Of a DNA stretch of 64,000 nucleotides, positions 63,965 to 64,000 are shown piece after piece. Below the pieces are notes generated by a model that was not told the origin of the DNA, searched no databases, and saw only the letters and a list, made by a program, of their open reading frames with translations. The stretch is from Caulobacter segnis. GTDB taxonomy: Bacteria; Pseudomonadota; Alphaproteobacteria; Caulobacterales; Caulobacteraceae. The DNA is taken from positions 4,030,001-4,094,000 of the forward strand of contig NZ_CP082923.1 of the NCBI RefSeq assembly GCF_019931575.1. The letters are read 5' to 3'. The position numbers and the translations under genes are program-made. The number at the start of each line of letters is the position of its first letter. Position 1 is the stretch's first letter.

Positions 63965-64000
63965 AGATTCCCCCCAGAAGTCGAACCTCAGGCTTAAGGT

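Overview
The window is high-GC, gene-dense DNA from an alphaproteobacterium of the Caulobacter type. The strongest evidence is a 231-residue CtrA cell-cycle regulator whose upstream region carries a GANTC (CcrM) site and several TTAA half-sites. A fliI-fliJ pair, a dnaG...rpoD pair and many outer-membrane or secreted proteins are consistent with this. The species is not assigned. I saw no phage, insertion sequence, CRISPR array, rRNA or tRNA.

Layout. 1-8.8 kb is metabolic: the end of a P450, an OsmC protein, an HpcH-type lyase, an MscS channel, an outer-membrane protein, an aldo/keto reductase, a VOC protein and a secreted GH43 glycosidase under a perfect palindromic operator. 8.8-15.5 kb is a housekeeping block (xerD, a secreted repeat-like protein, aroK-aroB, a CNNM/CBS protein) interrupted by an OhrR-like regulator facing a small membrane protein. 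15.6-21.5 kb has an HWE histidine kinase with its receiver protein, a large TonB-dependent receptor and cytidine deaminase. 21.6-30.7 kb starts with BolA and a J-domain protein and ends with cobS. About 7 kb of accessory genes lie between: two MarR-type units, a ParD-like/methionine aminopeptidase operon, a LysR-SDR-tautomerase-nitronate monooxygenase cluster, a PAP2 phosphatase and an RcnB-like protein.

30.7-40.8 kb holds small orphan proteins, CheW, a GFA protein, an SdpR/SdpI-like pair, an alcohol dehydrogenase, a Tat-type phospholipase C, an M20 peptidase, an EamA transporter and a PepSY-helix protein. 40.8-50.3 kb is the cell-cycle and motility block: M23 endopeptidase, ctrA, a LytTR regulator, a hydrolase, fliI-fliJ and a MASE1 hybrid kinase. 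50.5-53.2 kb is a secreted arabinan-degrading pair (GH51 plus a GH43-like protein). 53.4-55.4 kb is a BlaI/M56 peptidase operon without a penicillin-sensor domain. 55.5-60 kb is rpoD and dnaG. 60.2-64 kb has a BON protein, a frameshifted M61 peptidase and a secreted protein of unknown function.

No single stretch is clearly a new defence or mobile system. The most interesting items are regulatory pairs with visible operators (OhrR-like, ParD-like/MAP, BlaI/M56, SdpR/SdpI, and the unpaired GH43 operator), the degenerate zinc ribbon of DnaG, the SDR lacking its catalytic tyrosine, the frameshift in the M61 gene, and several families of dispersed intergenic inverted repeats.
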